Part shown: positions 44,951-57,376 of the stretch, piece by piece
Layout of the letters: each line of letters begins with the position of its first letter
Position numbering within the stretch: the first letter of the stretch is position 1
Assembly: GCA_026120185.1 (NCBI GenBank)
Contig: JANUWF010002200.1
Coordinates: 3,470,001 to 3,534,000 of the forward strand
Length of the DNA stretch: 64,000 bases
Source of the DNA: Voacanga thouarsii
Taxonomy: Eukaryota; Streptophyta; Magnoliopsida; Gentianales; Apocynaceae
Direction: 5' to 3'
Translations under genes and position numbers: made by a program
The notes under the pieces: model-generated
Told to the model about the DNA's origin: nothing
The model's input: the letters and a program-made list of their open reading frames with translations, nothing else
Database searches by the model: none

Positions 44951-45316
44951 ATGGTTAAATTTCTTGTTTTAATCAAAATAGGAAATATAGAGATAGAAGT
45001 ACCAGCCTTAATTGATACGGGTTGTAGTAATTCAGTTCTTAATACTACTATAATACTTGAAAAATATCATACAATTGCTAGTACTATAGCTGAAGTAGCT
45101 CAGATGGATGGGAAACTATATAGGTATACGAAATCAGTAAAAAATGTAGTTTTTCATTTTAAAATTTCTTCAACTTCTTATATAGAACCTTACTATGTTC
45201 CTGAGATTTATCTTAGACCTGCTAAGTATAATTTAATTATAGGCTCAGATTTTATACTCCAATATTATCATGGTTTAGTTTTGACCCGTAATGGTCTTCA
45301 TTTTTTTCAAAAGTAG
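44951..45316 (+). pseudogene. Pararetrovirus aspartic protease fragment, unit 2
   Basis: Same translation as 43152-43517. Confidence 0.7.
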
Positions 45317-45375
45317 TACTTTACCTTATAATACTCCAAAGTGCGCTAAGAAGCATAGTGGCCCCTATCACCCAC

Positions 45376-45852
45376 CTAAAACTCGTGTAGAGATAGAAAC
45401 TCCAGAGCCTGATAAAATTGAAAATTGTAAATGTTCTCTTTTTGGTAACTGTAAATAGAATAAAGTAGATCAATTATTAGACACAGATCACCGTGACTAG
45501 ATTCTTCTATTAATGGTTCTAGGGTTTTTACTCTTCGTATTATAATATTATTTTGTTCCTTAATATATTCTAAATTTTCTACTAATTGTTCGAATATCTT
45601 ATTTTTGTCTTTAACATGTTTTACTATAATGTCCCAAATATTAGAAATTTTCTTTTCTTGAGCTTCTAATTTTTCTCCAAAACTAATTACTAAATTAATA
45701 AGATTATTAAATTGTTGATTCTCACCATGTAAATTATGTAAATATTGTGAAGAGAAATAACAAGTATGCCTATGTTTATTACTATAAACTATGTTTTTTG
45801 TTTTTTCTATAAGTTCAAGATTTAAATATTTTGTTCGTCTAATATCTGTCAT
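45376..45852 (-). pseudogene. Pararetrovirus ORF 2 fragment, unit 2 (reversed)
   Basis: Same fusion frame as 43577-44053. Confidence 0.65.
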
Positions 45853-45950
45853 ATACTAGGCCGAATTTAATATTTCTAATCGTTTTATTAACAAGTTATT
45901 TTCTACAGTGAGATTAAAGATTCTATTATTGAGCTGGAAAAATTGAAGAA

Positions 45951-46241
45951 TCAAGATTCTACTGTTCTAGGTTCAGTAGTTACTGACAGAGGTTCTTCTC
46001 TACTTGATCTAAATAAACCTGCATGAGATTGTAACCAACCTACTTGGTATAATCTTCTAGGATTTAATAAATCTATATCATGATTTCTATAAATTTCTAC
46101 ATCTCTATTTACATCTATAATTTCTTCTAACTGAACTTGTCTATTTTCTCTAGATTGTCTAATTCTTCCTAAAAGGGAAGTTTCTACGCTGGTATTTTCA
46201 TTTAGAGTTCTACTTGATCCTGAAAATGATAATCTCCTCAT
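45951..46241 (-). pseudogene. Movement protein N-terminal fragment, unit 2 (reversed)
   Basis: Same translation as 44152-44442. Confidence 0.65.
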
Positions 46242-46749
46242 ATTTTTTCACTACTTATTTTTTCTAAAGATAAATATCCAAATTTATAAGTTATTTATTT
46301 TTTCTGTTTTCTTTCTACAGGAATTTTACTAAATTTATCTGTTAACTTATCTATAAAGGACAAAAATATTTCAATAAAGAAGACATACAATTAGTAAAAC
46401 AAATTAAAGAAAAAGTAAAGAATTTACCAGATTTAAGGTTACCATTAGATAGTGATTATTTAATTTTAGAAACAGATGGATGTGATAAGGGATGGGGAGC
46501 CATTTTAAAATCCAAACCCCATAAATATAGTAATAAATTAGAAGAACAAATTTGTAGATATAGTAGTGGTAAATATAGAGAAAAAGGAAATATTAGCAGT
46601 ATCGATGCATAATTATTAACAATTTGTTATGCTTTAGACAGTTTTAGATTATTTATTCTAAATAAACAAGAATTTACACTTAGAACTGATTGTGAAGCAA
46701 TAGTAAAATTTATTAATAAGAAAAATGAAAAACGTAGTTCTCTAAGAAG

Positions 46750-47514
46750 ATGGTTAAATTTCTCAGGAACTAAAGTCTATATTTTCACCCTAATATTTAC
46801 TAAAGGGTTGAGACAACTGGCATTATTAAGTTCAGCTTAATTTTTATGTTGTATATTTACCATTTAAATAATAAAATAAAAATTAATAAAACTCTTATTA
46901 AAAGGTACTCTCGTTTGCTTGGTTTTACAGATCCATACTCTTTTCAATTTTTCCAGCTCAGTAATAGAATCTTTAATCTCAATATAGAAAATAGCTTGTT
47001 CAAAATTAATTTTATATCCTTCATTAGTAATTCTATCTAAGAAATTTAACCATCTTCTTTGAGAACTATGTTTTTCATTTTTCTTAGTAATAAATTTTAC
47101 TATTGCTTCACAAACAGTTTTAAGTGTAAATTCTTGTTTATTTAGAATAAATAATCTAAAACTGTCTAAAGCATAACAAATTGCTAATAATTCTGCATCG
47201 ATACTGCTAATATTTCTTTTTTCTCTATATTTACCACTACTATATCTGCAAATTTGTTCTTCTAATTTATTACTATATTGATGGGGTTTGAATTTTAAAA
47301 TGGCTCCCCATCCCTTATCACATCCATTTGTTTCTATAATTAAATAATCACTATCTAATAGTAACTTTAAATCTGATAAATTTTTTACTTTTTCTTTTAT
47401 TTGTTTTACTAATTGTATATCTTCTTTATTGAAATATTTTTGTCCTTTATGACTTGTTTTGCTATATAATGGTCCTATGATTTTACTTAAGTTTTGAATA
47501 AATGGTCTTGCATA
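46750..47514. mobile_element. Endogenous pararetrovirus, right-end fragments
   Basis: 46801-47000 is ORF 1 region in plus orientation. About 47001-47514 is RNase H/RT in minus orientation (compare 38690-39210). Homology ends near 47514, the right border of the viral block. Confidence 0.75.
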
Positions 47515-47651
47515 ACAAAAGTTAAAGCCTCAAGATTGGTTATTGAAATCAAAATCGTTTTCCGGTTTTGAGAATGATAATGAAAATAAATTCAATTCAA
47601 ATAATTTTACATTTTCAAATAACATAATTCACTCACAAAACATTATATTCC

Positions 47652-47945
47652 TTTACTCACAAATTGTCATTTTGGTTTTTTTTCCTTTTAGGCAATATGA
47701 TTGATTAGATTTATCCTTCTCAGTATTATCAATTCTTGGCTTGGATTCAGAATTTGTGTTTAAGTAAACTGTAAGTTTAAATTAAATAGGAAGTTGCAGA
47801 AATGCTATACCTGGTTTATAGTTTAGATAGGGGCAAAAGCAAAATGACAACGTAGAACCATGATTACATTGAGCTCTGCTTTATGGAGGAAAGAACACCA
47901 AGAGACAATAGAAAAGATGACTTGGAAGTTGGCATTCTTGATGAA
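47652..47945. repeat. Segment duplicated at 14697-14975
   Basis: See 14697-14975. This copy lies in the 3' flank of the F-box/LysM gene, about 450 bp beyond its stop codon. The remaining bases 47515-48397 show no gene. Confidence 0.8.
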
Positions 47946-48397
47946 ATAGTAAAGCTTTAAACATTTGTGCCCCCAACAATGGAGTAGTCTACAATCCTTT
48001 ACAGATTCATTCAATCTGGGCGACAGATCATTCTCTATGATGGGGGTTCCGTGCAAATTACAATTTGATGTAAGAAACTAACCCAAAGGTAGGTAGTTTG
48101 GGAAATTACACATTACACGAATAATTAAGTAGAGCATGCAAATCCACTGGGAAGTAATGGCTAGCAGGGTTGATAGGAAATAACCTTCCAGTTGACCGTA
48201 CCTTTTCCAACCATCACTTCTAAGGAGGAATGATTTGCACTAGTTTCTTATGAATTATACACACGCAAAGAGAAGACTTGAGGAAAAGCATCTGCTGAAA
48301 AGGGTTGATTTCAAAGTGGGAACAGTTTAGCAAGAAGGCGACCACGATTGAAGTTTCTTGATTCTTCTGTCCACGTTTTTATTTAAACCAGCCGTGA

Positions 48398-50731
48398 CTA
48401 GGCAAAACCAGCCTCTCTCTCCCACCTTATATCCTCGGAGAATTGTGTGAGAGCACCTCGCGGATCACCATTTGACACAGACAAATAGTATTGTGCAGTT
48501 CCATCATCAACATGCATGCTCCTCTTCAAGGAGTTGATCACCCTTCGTTTGGCTCGTTCTGTGGTAAACCTACCCAAAAGATTACTAAGTTTTCCATCAG
48601 GGCCACCCTCAAGATACAGTACTGCCACTTCCCTTTTTGCATAGATATCCAACTCTATATAGCATGTACCATTGACAAGAAGCTCTGGTTTGTTTACAGG
48701 AATCAACAACCTCTCTCTGGAATATATTCCATGGTCACTCATCATATTATTTAAGCGTTTTATGTCCATGACCTACAAATATAATAATTAGTAAATAACG
48801 TCCAAGATTTCTTTACAACTGTTTAATATTTGTTCCAGCTTGATACAACAGATATTGGATAAAAAGTAACTGGAAATTGGCTCATGAGTTCAAGATCAAC
48901 TACAAAAAACACTGCACCAGTCAGCAAAAAACATGGCAACGTCTTTTCTTTATTTCTCTTTCTTCAATTATCCAAAATGATAACAAATATGCTGTTTGAA
49001 GATCCAAGAAATCAGCAAAATTCATTTGAAAATTCAAATACAGGAACTGGAAGTGCTTCTTTTTCAGAAGCATTGCAGATATTTAGAGAATTAGTATTTG
49101 CACTAAACTATAGGCCAGTCTTTGAGTTTCACAAATTGACCATGTCCCAACTGAAAGACCAGGCAGGGTTAAAGTGATTTTGCATGTGCATTTATGCCTT
49201 GTCAATGAGAACAATGTGAAATTGTACTGACCCTCAGTAACAAATGTTCATCATATCCCAAGTATGGTTTTGCCCTGAATTCTAGCCCTCAAATGCTCTC
49301 AAACAATAAACTCTCCAGTTTTGGACTAAACAGAGAATAATGTGAAAGGATGTATGGCATGACTTTGCAACAATAAACAATTTAACCTTTGGCAGCTTAA
49401 CACACCAACTAAGACCTCCAACCACAAACTGCATAGTGACAAAATATGTCCTAAATTATGTCATCAATTACCTAACAAGAGACGTTTCTCTTTTTTCCAG
49501 GATGTCCAAGCTTTGCAAACAACATGGCGAAATATTTATACTGGCATAGTCATCATATGAGGGGTGTGAGATGCGACCACAAGAATTAGTGGATGTTCTC
49601 AGAAATTTTAGTTTTACATTTTTACCAGACTCAAATATCTGAAGCTAACCCAGTTTCAGTTTTAATTTTACTAACTTTTACAGACTCCAAATACGACAAG
49701 CAACAGAAGACCCAAAATAAACTGATTATGTATATAAATCCTTAGTGCTAAACAACGAACATCATATAGAAATCAACCTCAGTGTGCCAACTGCAGGGAA
49801 ATTACTCACTCAACTGGCACAAAAGAACGCTGAAACAAATGCAAAAAGATTCCTCATCAATTTACATCCCAAGACTACTATAAGCCACCGCACTAAAAAT
49901 TAGATAAGTTCAAATCCATTTTTCAGTTAGAATCAGAGCAAGAACCCCCTCGTTTGCAGCTCATTTGACTGTAAGACAGAAATGGACGGCAACCCTTACT
50001 TTGATAACTCCCCTTTTCTCCGATTTCTAGTTGTTAAAAGAACAAGTATTGTCTCGTTAAGTTTCCATAATTCACACTTTCAGTAGTAAGGTCCATAACC
50101 TTAAGCAGACCCACCTCATAGCAACTACACAAATGGACATTCTTCACATAATCTTCTAGTTCCGGTAAACTTAACCTAATTTAAACCATTACTAGAAAAT
50201 GAGCTAATAATTAACAACCATGCAAACATATAACAATTAGGCACTTATTACAATCAAACAGAAAGGGAAGAAGTATACCTGGACAGAGTACTTAACGGCA
50301 AGGCCAGCAACAGTGTCACCACGCTGGATACGATGAGAGATAGCAAATTTGGAGATACTAGTATCCCTCCAGAAGCTCCCAGAAGTAGGATTGCCAAAAA
50401 CATCCTTGAGCTTCCAAGGTAATTTAAAAGCCCTAATTTGAATTTCCCTATCAGACGCCACAGAGTTCCAGAGCCTGCACACGCACGCCGCACGCGCCAA
50501 GTCCTCCAAAGGCAGCTTTTCAAGAATAGCCCGGAGAGTGTCCCGGCATAACAACGCAGAAAAATAAGAATTCATTGGAGAAATCGTCATGCGGGTCGGC
50601 TCCATTTCTCCTCCTTCCCATCCTCCAACGCCGGCGGTGGCGGAGCTGGAAGATGATGCTTGGTGGTCTCGGGTAGAATTCAGGGGTTGCAGTAGCTGCT
50701 CTTCTTCTTCATCACAGCAACATCCTACCAT
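48398..50731 (-). CDS. F-box protein with LysM domain (At1g55000-like), two exons
   Basis: Exon 1 is 50279-50731 and exon 2 is 48398-48772 on the minus strand. The intron is GT-AG and phase 0, and the protein is 275 aa. Residues ~50-95 form an F-box (LRAILEKLPLEDLARAACVC, then R-x-W). Residues ~135-180 form a LysM domain split by the intron (ISHRIQRGDTVAGLAVKYSV, continuing MDIKRLNNMMSDHGIYSRER). The C-terminus carries the family-typical VDDGTAQYYLSVSNGDPRGA block. F-box binds SKP1 in SCF ubiquitin ligases. LysM usually binds GlcNAc polymers, but in this intracellular family its ligand is unknown. The start is the first ATG of the open frame, preceded by ~80 bp of Ser/Glu-coding low-complexity sequence. 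It resembles the short Arabidopsis family member At1g55000. Confidence 0.9.
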
Positions 50732-52111
50732 TCTTGTTCGAGATTTTTTGCCCTCAACCTCAACCAGAGGAAGAGAGACGGGCTGTGGATGGAATGAGTG
50801 ACGGGTTTGGTAACTTTTTTCACCGACTATGGCTGGCTGGTGGATGAGGCATTGGCACGCAGCTATAGCTATGGGTCATTTTATACGCAGTAGTGGTATG
50901 TAAAATAATCATTGTGGACCTGTTTCGAGACAAACGGCGCCTTTGCCCGATCCTTTTTTCAGATCTCCGGCAATTTCATTCCCCCATGAATTTATCAGCC
51001 AATATAATATTTTACAGGCCAGTAGTGAGTAAATATATAAAAATTAAATTAAATTAAATTTATTTAAATACAATAAAAAATATTAAATATGTGAGATTAA
51101 AGAAATTCAAATAAAAATCAAATCAAACCGTTAATCTGAACTTGGCTAATTGAACTTAGGATGAGTTATGGTTAAACTGAGCTTGGATTTAAAATTTTGA
51201 GTCTAATTAAGTTCAGCCAAGTTTGGATTATTATATATATTATATAAATATATTTTTTTATAATTGATATAAATATATTTATTTTATTAATATATCATAT
51301 AAATTAAATATTTAAACAAAAAATTCCAAGTATGATATCAATCACAATTTATACACTTAAACAAAATAAATATATTTATTATTAATATATCATATAAATA
51401 CTTAAAAAAGAGATTCCATATCAATTACAATATATATACTTAAATAAAAAGATCTCAAGTTACTAAGTTAGACGTCAACCACAATTTACAAATTGTACAA
51501 TATATTTGTGACAATGTAATAACTTGAGGTAGCCGCAGCAGATTGTGCTTTGTGGTTTGATGGAAGAGTATAAATCCCAAGTTATGATTGTGTTAGGTTT
51601 AATTGAAGTGTATGTTTGTAATTTTTTTTATTTTTTCTATTCTAAGTGATTTTTTAGTGAGTAATGACTTTTTTTTTTATTAAAAAAAATTCAGGCTCAG
51701 CTCGAACTCACTATTTATTTGAGTTATTTTGGGTTGAGTTCAGACTTAGTTATTCATTTTTAGTTTAAACTAAGTTTGAACTTAACTAAATTTGGTTCAC
51801 CTTATTCTTTTTGACAGCTTTAAAGCTTATGATGTATTGTATGCATATGATAATTTCGAGAAATAAAAATTATTTAAATTAAAATAAAATTTTAAATTGA
51901 TATAGATTAGAAAAAATCCCAATCTACTTATAACTTAAACCCTATCTAATTTTTTAGAGTACTACTTAATTTTTTTTTATGAAACCAAAATATATTTTTT
52001 ATTTATAAATATATTGTTAGTTTTATTATTTATTATAAGTAGATTGTAATGTTGATTTTTAAAATTAATTTTTTAATAAATTTTTTAAAAAATATAATTT
52101 TAATCTAAATA
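50732..52111. other. Upstream region of the F-box/LysM gene and AT-rich spacer
   Basis: The first ~250 bp probably hold its promoter and 5' UTR. The rest is AT-rich with no gene recognised. Copia C inserts at its right end. Confidence 0.5.
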
Positions 52112-52478
52112 TGTTATAAAATTAGGGTAGTGTTAGAATAAAATCTACACACTACACACTAAGAAAATTCTAACTATTCTTTGCACAAGAATTTCTCTTC
52201 AAACTTCTCTCTTTCTTTCTCTCACAATTCTTTCTCTAATTTTTCTTTCACTAATCTTTCTTTCACAAAATGATGGTGTATTACAAGCTTAGAGAATAGC
52301 TCTATTTATAGAGCTCTAATTAGTGAAATACATCATGGCATACATCATCTTCAACTAATCTCAATTAATGGTGTCTCCACTAAATGGTGGACATCCATAA
52401 AAATCTTCTAATAATTCACATAAATCCATAATTAGTGGAGCCTCCACTAATTAATGGAGATTCCAATAATTCATAACA
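52112..52478 (-). repeat. Copia C 3' LTR
   Basis: It is 367 bp with TG...CA termini, followed by the polypurine tract complement (ctccccctt). Confidence 0.92.
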
Positions 52479-52602
52479 CTCCCCCTTGGATGTCCATCTA
52501 TACATAAAGAATATGCCTCGTTAAAACCTTACTAGATAAAAACCCAGTGGGAAAAAAAAACTAGTGAAGGAAAAAGAGTACACTATTCTATATGTCTGTT
52601 TA

Positions 52603-54700
52603 TTACTCCCCCTGATAAGATGATTCTTTTAAATCTTTAAACCGACGCATAACGATTTTATATCTCAACTTCTCAAATGTTGCAGTCGGTAAAGTCTTCG
52701 TGAAAATATCTGCGAGGTTATCACATGACCGAATTTGTAGCACATCAATTTCACATTTCTTCTGGAGTTCATGAGTAAAGAAGAATTTTGGTGAAATATG
52801 TTTTGTCCGATCTCCTTTAATATATCTTCCTCGTAATTGAGTTATGCAAGCTGCATTGTCTTCATAAAGAGGAGTTGGAATATCTTTGATTGATGATAAT
52901 CCACAACTTTCTCGGATATAATGAATCATGGATCTTAGCCATACACATTCTCGACTTGCTTCATGAATGGCTATAATTTCAGCATGATTTGAAGAAGTAG
53001 CTGCTATAGATTGTTTCGTAGAACACCATGATATAGCAGTATTTCCACATGTAAATAGATAGCCCGTTTGAGAACGTGCTTTATGTGGATCAGATAAATA
53101 ACCAGCATCTTGGAGATATCGAAGGACTTGTTGAATTCCATTCCAATGTCGTCGTGTTGGTGAATAACTAAATCTTGCTAATAAATTGACAGCAAAAGCA
53201 ATATCAGGTCGTGTATTATTAGCAAGATACATCAATACACCAATTGCACTGAGATATGGTACTTCAGGACCAAGGAGTTCTTCATCATTTTCTTGAGGTC
53301 GGAAAGGATCTTTATCCACATTTAATGATCGGACGATCATTGGAATACTCAATGGATGTGCTTTGTCCATGTAAAATATTTTTAGAACTTTTGCTGTATA
53401 TGTTGAATAAATGTTCTACTTGCCAAATATTCAATTTGTAAACCAAGGCAAAGTATACTTTTACGACCATTCTTGATGTCGAATAATCAATTGTTTCTTG
53501 GAGCTCTTCAGGAGTTCCAATAAAATTAATATCATCAACATATATAGCTAATATCACAAATTTAGAACCAGATTTCTTAATAAAAACACATGGACATACC
53601 TGGTCATTTTTAAATCCCGCTTTCAATAAATATTCACTAAGACGTGTGAACCACATGCGCCCGGATTGCTTCAGAGCCATATAATGATTTCTGCAACTTG
53701 ATGGAGTAATTTTCACGAGGATAATGTTTATATGCTTCAGGCATATGAAATCCTTCGGGGATTTTCATGTAAACATCATTTTCTAAATTTCCATACAAGT
53801 AAGCAGTGACAACATCTAATAGGCGCATATCTATCTTTTCATGTACTGTCAAACTGATAAGATATCGGAGTGTAATAGCATCAACAACAGGAGAATAAGT
53901 TTCATCATAATCAATACCTGGTCTTTGTGAAAAAAAACCTTGGGCTACTAATCGCGCTTTATATCGAACGATTTCACTCTTTTCATTGCGCTTTCGCACA
54001 AATATCCATTTGTAGCCAACAGGTTTTACACCTTCTGGTGTTTGGACTGTAGGTCCGAAGACTTCATGTTGTGTCAGTGCATTTAACTCCGATTGAATCG
54101 CATCTTTCCATTACATCCAATCTTTTCTATGCCGACATTCATCAACTGATATTGGTTTAGGATCATCACTATCATGTATAACATCAAGAGATATTATATG
54201 CAAACATATGATCAATAATTGTTTCTATCCGATTCCAACTTCTACCGGAAGTGGTATAATAGATAGAAATTTCAGTGTTACTTTCATTTATGTCTGGTTC
54301 TTTGTCATAAGCTTTCTCTTGGTCTTTATCATTTTTTGCTTTAATATGATCATCTGGACCATTAATCCTCTCTTCTTTCGAGGATTTTTATCTTTAGAAC
54401 CAAGAGGTCGGCTATGCTTCTGGCATGCTTTTGACTCAGCAGCTATAGGTATAATATTTTGTTCTGCTGGAACTTCAATTCGAATAGGAGCATTTATAGC
54501 TGGAATATGCGATTTTGTAACTCTTCTGGAGTTAACAAAAGCGTCTGGCATTTGATTTGCAATGCTTTGCAAATGAATTATCTTTTGAATTTCAAGTTCA
54601 CATGCGCTTTTATGCGGATCAAGATAATTTAATGATGTTGTCCAATCATGATCTTTCTTGTACTGTTTCTGTTCTCCCCTTAATTTAGAGAATAATGATT
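52603..54700 (-). pseudogene. Copia C reverse transcriptase/RNase H
   Basis: An open frame of 255 codons (52603-53370) holds the RT C-terminus and a nearly complete Copia RNase H (VNLLARFSYSPTRRHWNG; YEDNAACITQLRGRY; the C-terminal ADIFTKTLPTATFEKLRYK). About 22 residues are missing in the segment before DAGYLSDPHK compared with D. The RT palm is split over two more frames (53312-53716 with YVDD, 53637-53999) by frameshifts and a deletion near 53465. There is no integrase. Confidence 0.85.
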
Positions 54701-54869
54701 TCATAAGAGAATAAGAAAAGAAATATAAGAAAATGATGACAAGCAGGAAATGCCAAGAAAAATATCTATTTTTTTTTCACTCTTCCCGGTACCGACTTTT
54801 CATCTTCCTCTCTTGTCTTTTCTTCTCCTCCGACCCTCTACCTACCATCGACCTCTTCTTCTTCCTCAT

Positions 54870-54888
54870 ACATATATATATATATATG
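54870..54888. repeat. (TA)n tract in the captured gene leader
   Basis: A short TA run ~70 bp upstream of the ATG, homologous to tracts in Copia A and B, inside a pyrimidine-rich 5' leader. Confidence 0.7.
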
Positions 54889-54958
54889 TATATGTATCGA
54901 TATATATCTCAGTTATCAGTCATTAGTAAACATTAAAAACAAAAATCACAAAGCAGAT

Positions 54959-56352
54959 ATGGAGACTCGTAATTCATTTGAGACATGGTCAAATTTTGAC
55001 TCGGTTTTTGCAGCAGATGTTGATGTATTTTCATTTCCAAATCAACCGCTTCTGCCTAATTCGAACACAGAAGATTTTGATATGTTTTCCTTTCCAAACC
55101 AACCGCTTCTGCCTAATTCGAACGCAGAAGATTTTGATATGTTTTCCTTTCCATACCAACCGCTTCCTCCTAATTTCAGGTGAGATACCGTTGAGGGCTT
55201 CCATTTGTTTTTAGTATGCTTGATAATGAAATAAAACTCTCTTTTGGTTTGTTTTTTATGTAAATCAGTGGAAGTTTTGAACATACCGCTTTGGACCAAG
55301 TTGATCTGCCCCTACAAGAGACTGCTTTTGATATTGTTCCTCTTGATGCTATTCCTTTGCATGAGGATATGCTTGTGCATGATCCATTCTACTCTCTAAT
55401 GGATTTTGAACAAAGCCAGAATATGATTCCAGGTTATTATCCATTTAAACATGGATTTTGAATGGTATTACCTTTACTGATATTATTTTATTTTTCTAGG
55501 AGAAATAATTAGTGGTCTTGACAACGAAGTCGGAGTAAGTACTCATGAAATTTATAATATCGAAGTTCAAGATATTATTGCAGAAAAAATTCTTGGGGAG
55601 AAGAAGATGATTAAGAGGCAGAGAGAGAAGAAGGGCAATAACTCTCAGATACTATCAAGAGAAACAATTTCGCAATACTTTTACCTACCAATCAAGAGCG
55701 CAGCCAAAGAATTGAATATTGGCATAACCTGTCTCAAGAAAAGATGTAGGGAGTTAGGAATTTGTCGATGGCCTCACAGGAAATTGGTGAGCTTGGAGAC
55801 CATAATCAAGAATGTTCAGGTTTTCTCTCATACATACTTATAATTTGCAAGTATGAAACTATGAAAGATTTATAAATAAATAACCGATGATATCACTTCG
55901 ATTTACAGGAGATGCAAAATAAAGAAGAAGGAGGACATATGGCTGAGAAGAAGTTGAAAGAAGCCATTGCGATACTGGAATGTGAAAAACAGTTGGTGGA
56001 AGAAAGTCCTAATACGCAGTTAGAAGACCAAACACAGAAATTGAGACAAGCATGCTTCAAGGCCAAATATAATAAGAAATTTAATAAACTTAAGGAGATC
56101 ATAAAATCTCAAGACTCATTTCGCAGTAATTTTACGGCTAATTCTGCTGCTAGTCTCGATGCTGGCTCAAAGGGGAAAGAAAAGGAGGAGGATGTCGAAA
56201 AAGAGGAGTTGAAGTCCATAATTACTAATTGTTTAGCTTCCTCTAATGTAAATATTGAAAAAGAACAATTACAAACCTTCATCTTAAATTTGTCAACTCA
56301 ATTACAAAAGAGCAACTATAAGCATGTATCTTTAAGTTCATATGAACACTAG
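54959..56352 (+). CDS. Captured RWP-RK (RKD-like) transcription factor, intact four-exon copy
   Basis: Exons 54959-55179, 55269-55432, 55500-55819 and 55909-56352 join in frame through three GT-AG introns (89, 67 and 89 bp) to give 382 aa. Exon 1 has three units of a 19-residue repeat (core FSFPNQPLLPNSNTEDFDM). Exon 2 is acidic with aromatic residues (DPFYSLMDFEQSQN). Exon 3 carries a basic stretch and the RWP-RK DNA-binding domain (LNIGITCLKKRCRELGICRW, then PHRK). Exon 4 is rich in Lys/Glu/Leu heptads, a possible coiled coil. RKD proteins regulate egg-cell and embryo programmes in plants; the Citrus nucellar-polyembryony gene belongs to this family. The gene is antisense to Copia C, with AATAAA just after its stop (56360-56365). 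A Cys replaces the Arg seen in A and B just before RWP. Whether it is expressed is unknown. Confidence 0.85.
55023..55170 (+). repeat. 57-bp coding repeat in exon 1 of the captured gene
   Basis: There are three in-frame units, the last truncated by the exon end. Copia A has two and Copia B four, so the number varies between copies. Confidence 0.85.
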
Positions 56353-56394
56353 TGATATGAATAAAAGATGTGATGCTTATTAATGGAAATATCT

Positions 56395-56985
56395 TTTTCC
56401 CTTATTATCTTTTCTGTTCCACTTCAGGTGGCCAGTATTTCTCTGTGATAAGGGAAATATCGAGTGTGTCCATGACCATAACCACGGCCACTGCCACAAC
56501 TACGACTATAACGATGAGCTTCTGCTGGAGCCAACGAGCATTCACTGCGGAGTCGTTGTTGAGCCAGTTCATCTGGCTTCATGATTTCTCAATAATAACT
56601 CATGTTAAAGCTGTCAATTTTGGATACCCTTTTTCTCAATATTGTTATTGTAGAACATGAAAAGTGGAGAATGTCTTCTCCAATATAACTTCATCAGTAA
56701 CTTTTTCTCCACAAAATTTTTAACTAAGATGTAGTTTTATACATCACGGAGTTCACGGTTTTACAATCTTGCAACTTCAGGTGCAACCATTCATACCGTG
56801 CAGTGGGTAGTACGACCATCTTCAGGTGGTCAAAATTTTCTTTTTATCCACATGACATATGGATCTCATTAGCATTTAGATGCATTTCTGTATGACATAT
56901 AAATTTTTTTTTCAGAAATATCAAGGGCTACAAATTCAAATTTAGCGAGATCAATAAATGCGTACCTGTCTTCTGGCTTTACCAA
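56395..56985 (-). pseudogene. Copia C gag remnant
   Basis: It has the same shortened gag as A and B: leader-proximal ~25 codons, a deletion, then the central gag block and Gly/Arg/Tyr-rich tail. In-frame stops are present and the zinc knuckle is missing. Confidence 0.75.
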
Positions 56986-57009
56986 TGGTAGAAACTCGTG
57001 CTGATAACG
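56985..57009 (-). promoter_or_regulatory. Copia C primer-binding-site region
   Basis: The complement of cgttatcagcacgag abuts the 5' LTR. Confidence 0.6.
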
Positions 57010-57376
57010 TGTTATAAAATTAGGGTAGTGTTAGAATAAAATCTACACACTACACACTAAGAAAATTCTAACTATTCTTTGCACAAGAATTTCTCTTCAA
57101 ACTTCTCTATTTCTTTCTCTCACAATTCTTTCTCTAATCTTTCTTTCACTAATCTTTCTTTCACAAAATGATGGTGTATTACAAGCTTAGAGAATAGCTC
57201 TATTTATATAGCTCTAATTAGTGAAATACATCATGGCATACATCATCTTCAACTAATCTCAATTAATGGTGTCTCCACTAAATGGTGGACATCCATAAAA
57301 ATCTTCTAATAATTCACATAAATCCATAATTAGTGGAGCCTCCACTAATTAATGGAGATTCCAATAATTCATAACA
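57010..57376 (-). repeat. Copia C 5' LTR
   Basis: It is the 367-bp partner of 52112-52478 and is followed by target duplication AAATA. Confidence 0.92.

Larger units (their letters stand above)
44951..46749. repeat. 1,799-bp tandem duplication, unit 2
   Basis: By eye it is identical to unit 1 except for one base near 46742. The frames 44951-45316, 45376-45852 and 45951-46241 have the same translations as in unit 1. Confidence 0.9.
52112..57376 (-). mobile_element. Copia C: retrotransposon carrying an intact captured RWP-RK gene
   Basis: The element is 5,265 bp with target duplication AAATA (52107-52111 and 57377-57381). LTRs are 367 bp and differ at about three sites. Structure on the minus strand: 5' LTR (57010-57376), primer-binding region, shortened gag, captured gene in antisense orientation, RT/RNase H, polypurine tract, 3' LTR (52112-52478). 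No integrase or protease. The best preserved of the three capture-bearing copies. Confidence 0.94.

Noticed and set aside
43152..46749. CRISPR-like or satellite array
   Set aside because: There are only two units of 1.8 kb made of viral genes; there are no short regularly spaced repeats.
55042..55299. Minus-strand ORF opposite exon 1 of the captured gene
   Set aside because: It is the antisense of the 57-bp repeat, with no independent support.
54959..56352. RWP-RK gene as a resident gene into which a retrotransposon happened to insert
   Set aside because: The same gene with the same flanking gag and RT junctions is present in three elements at unrelated sites with their own target duplications, so it is carried by the element.
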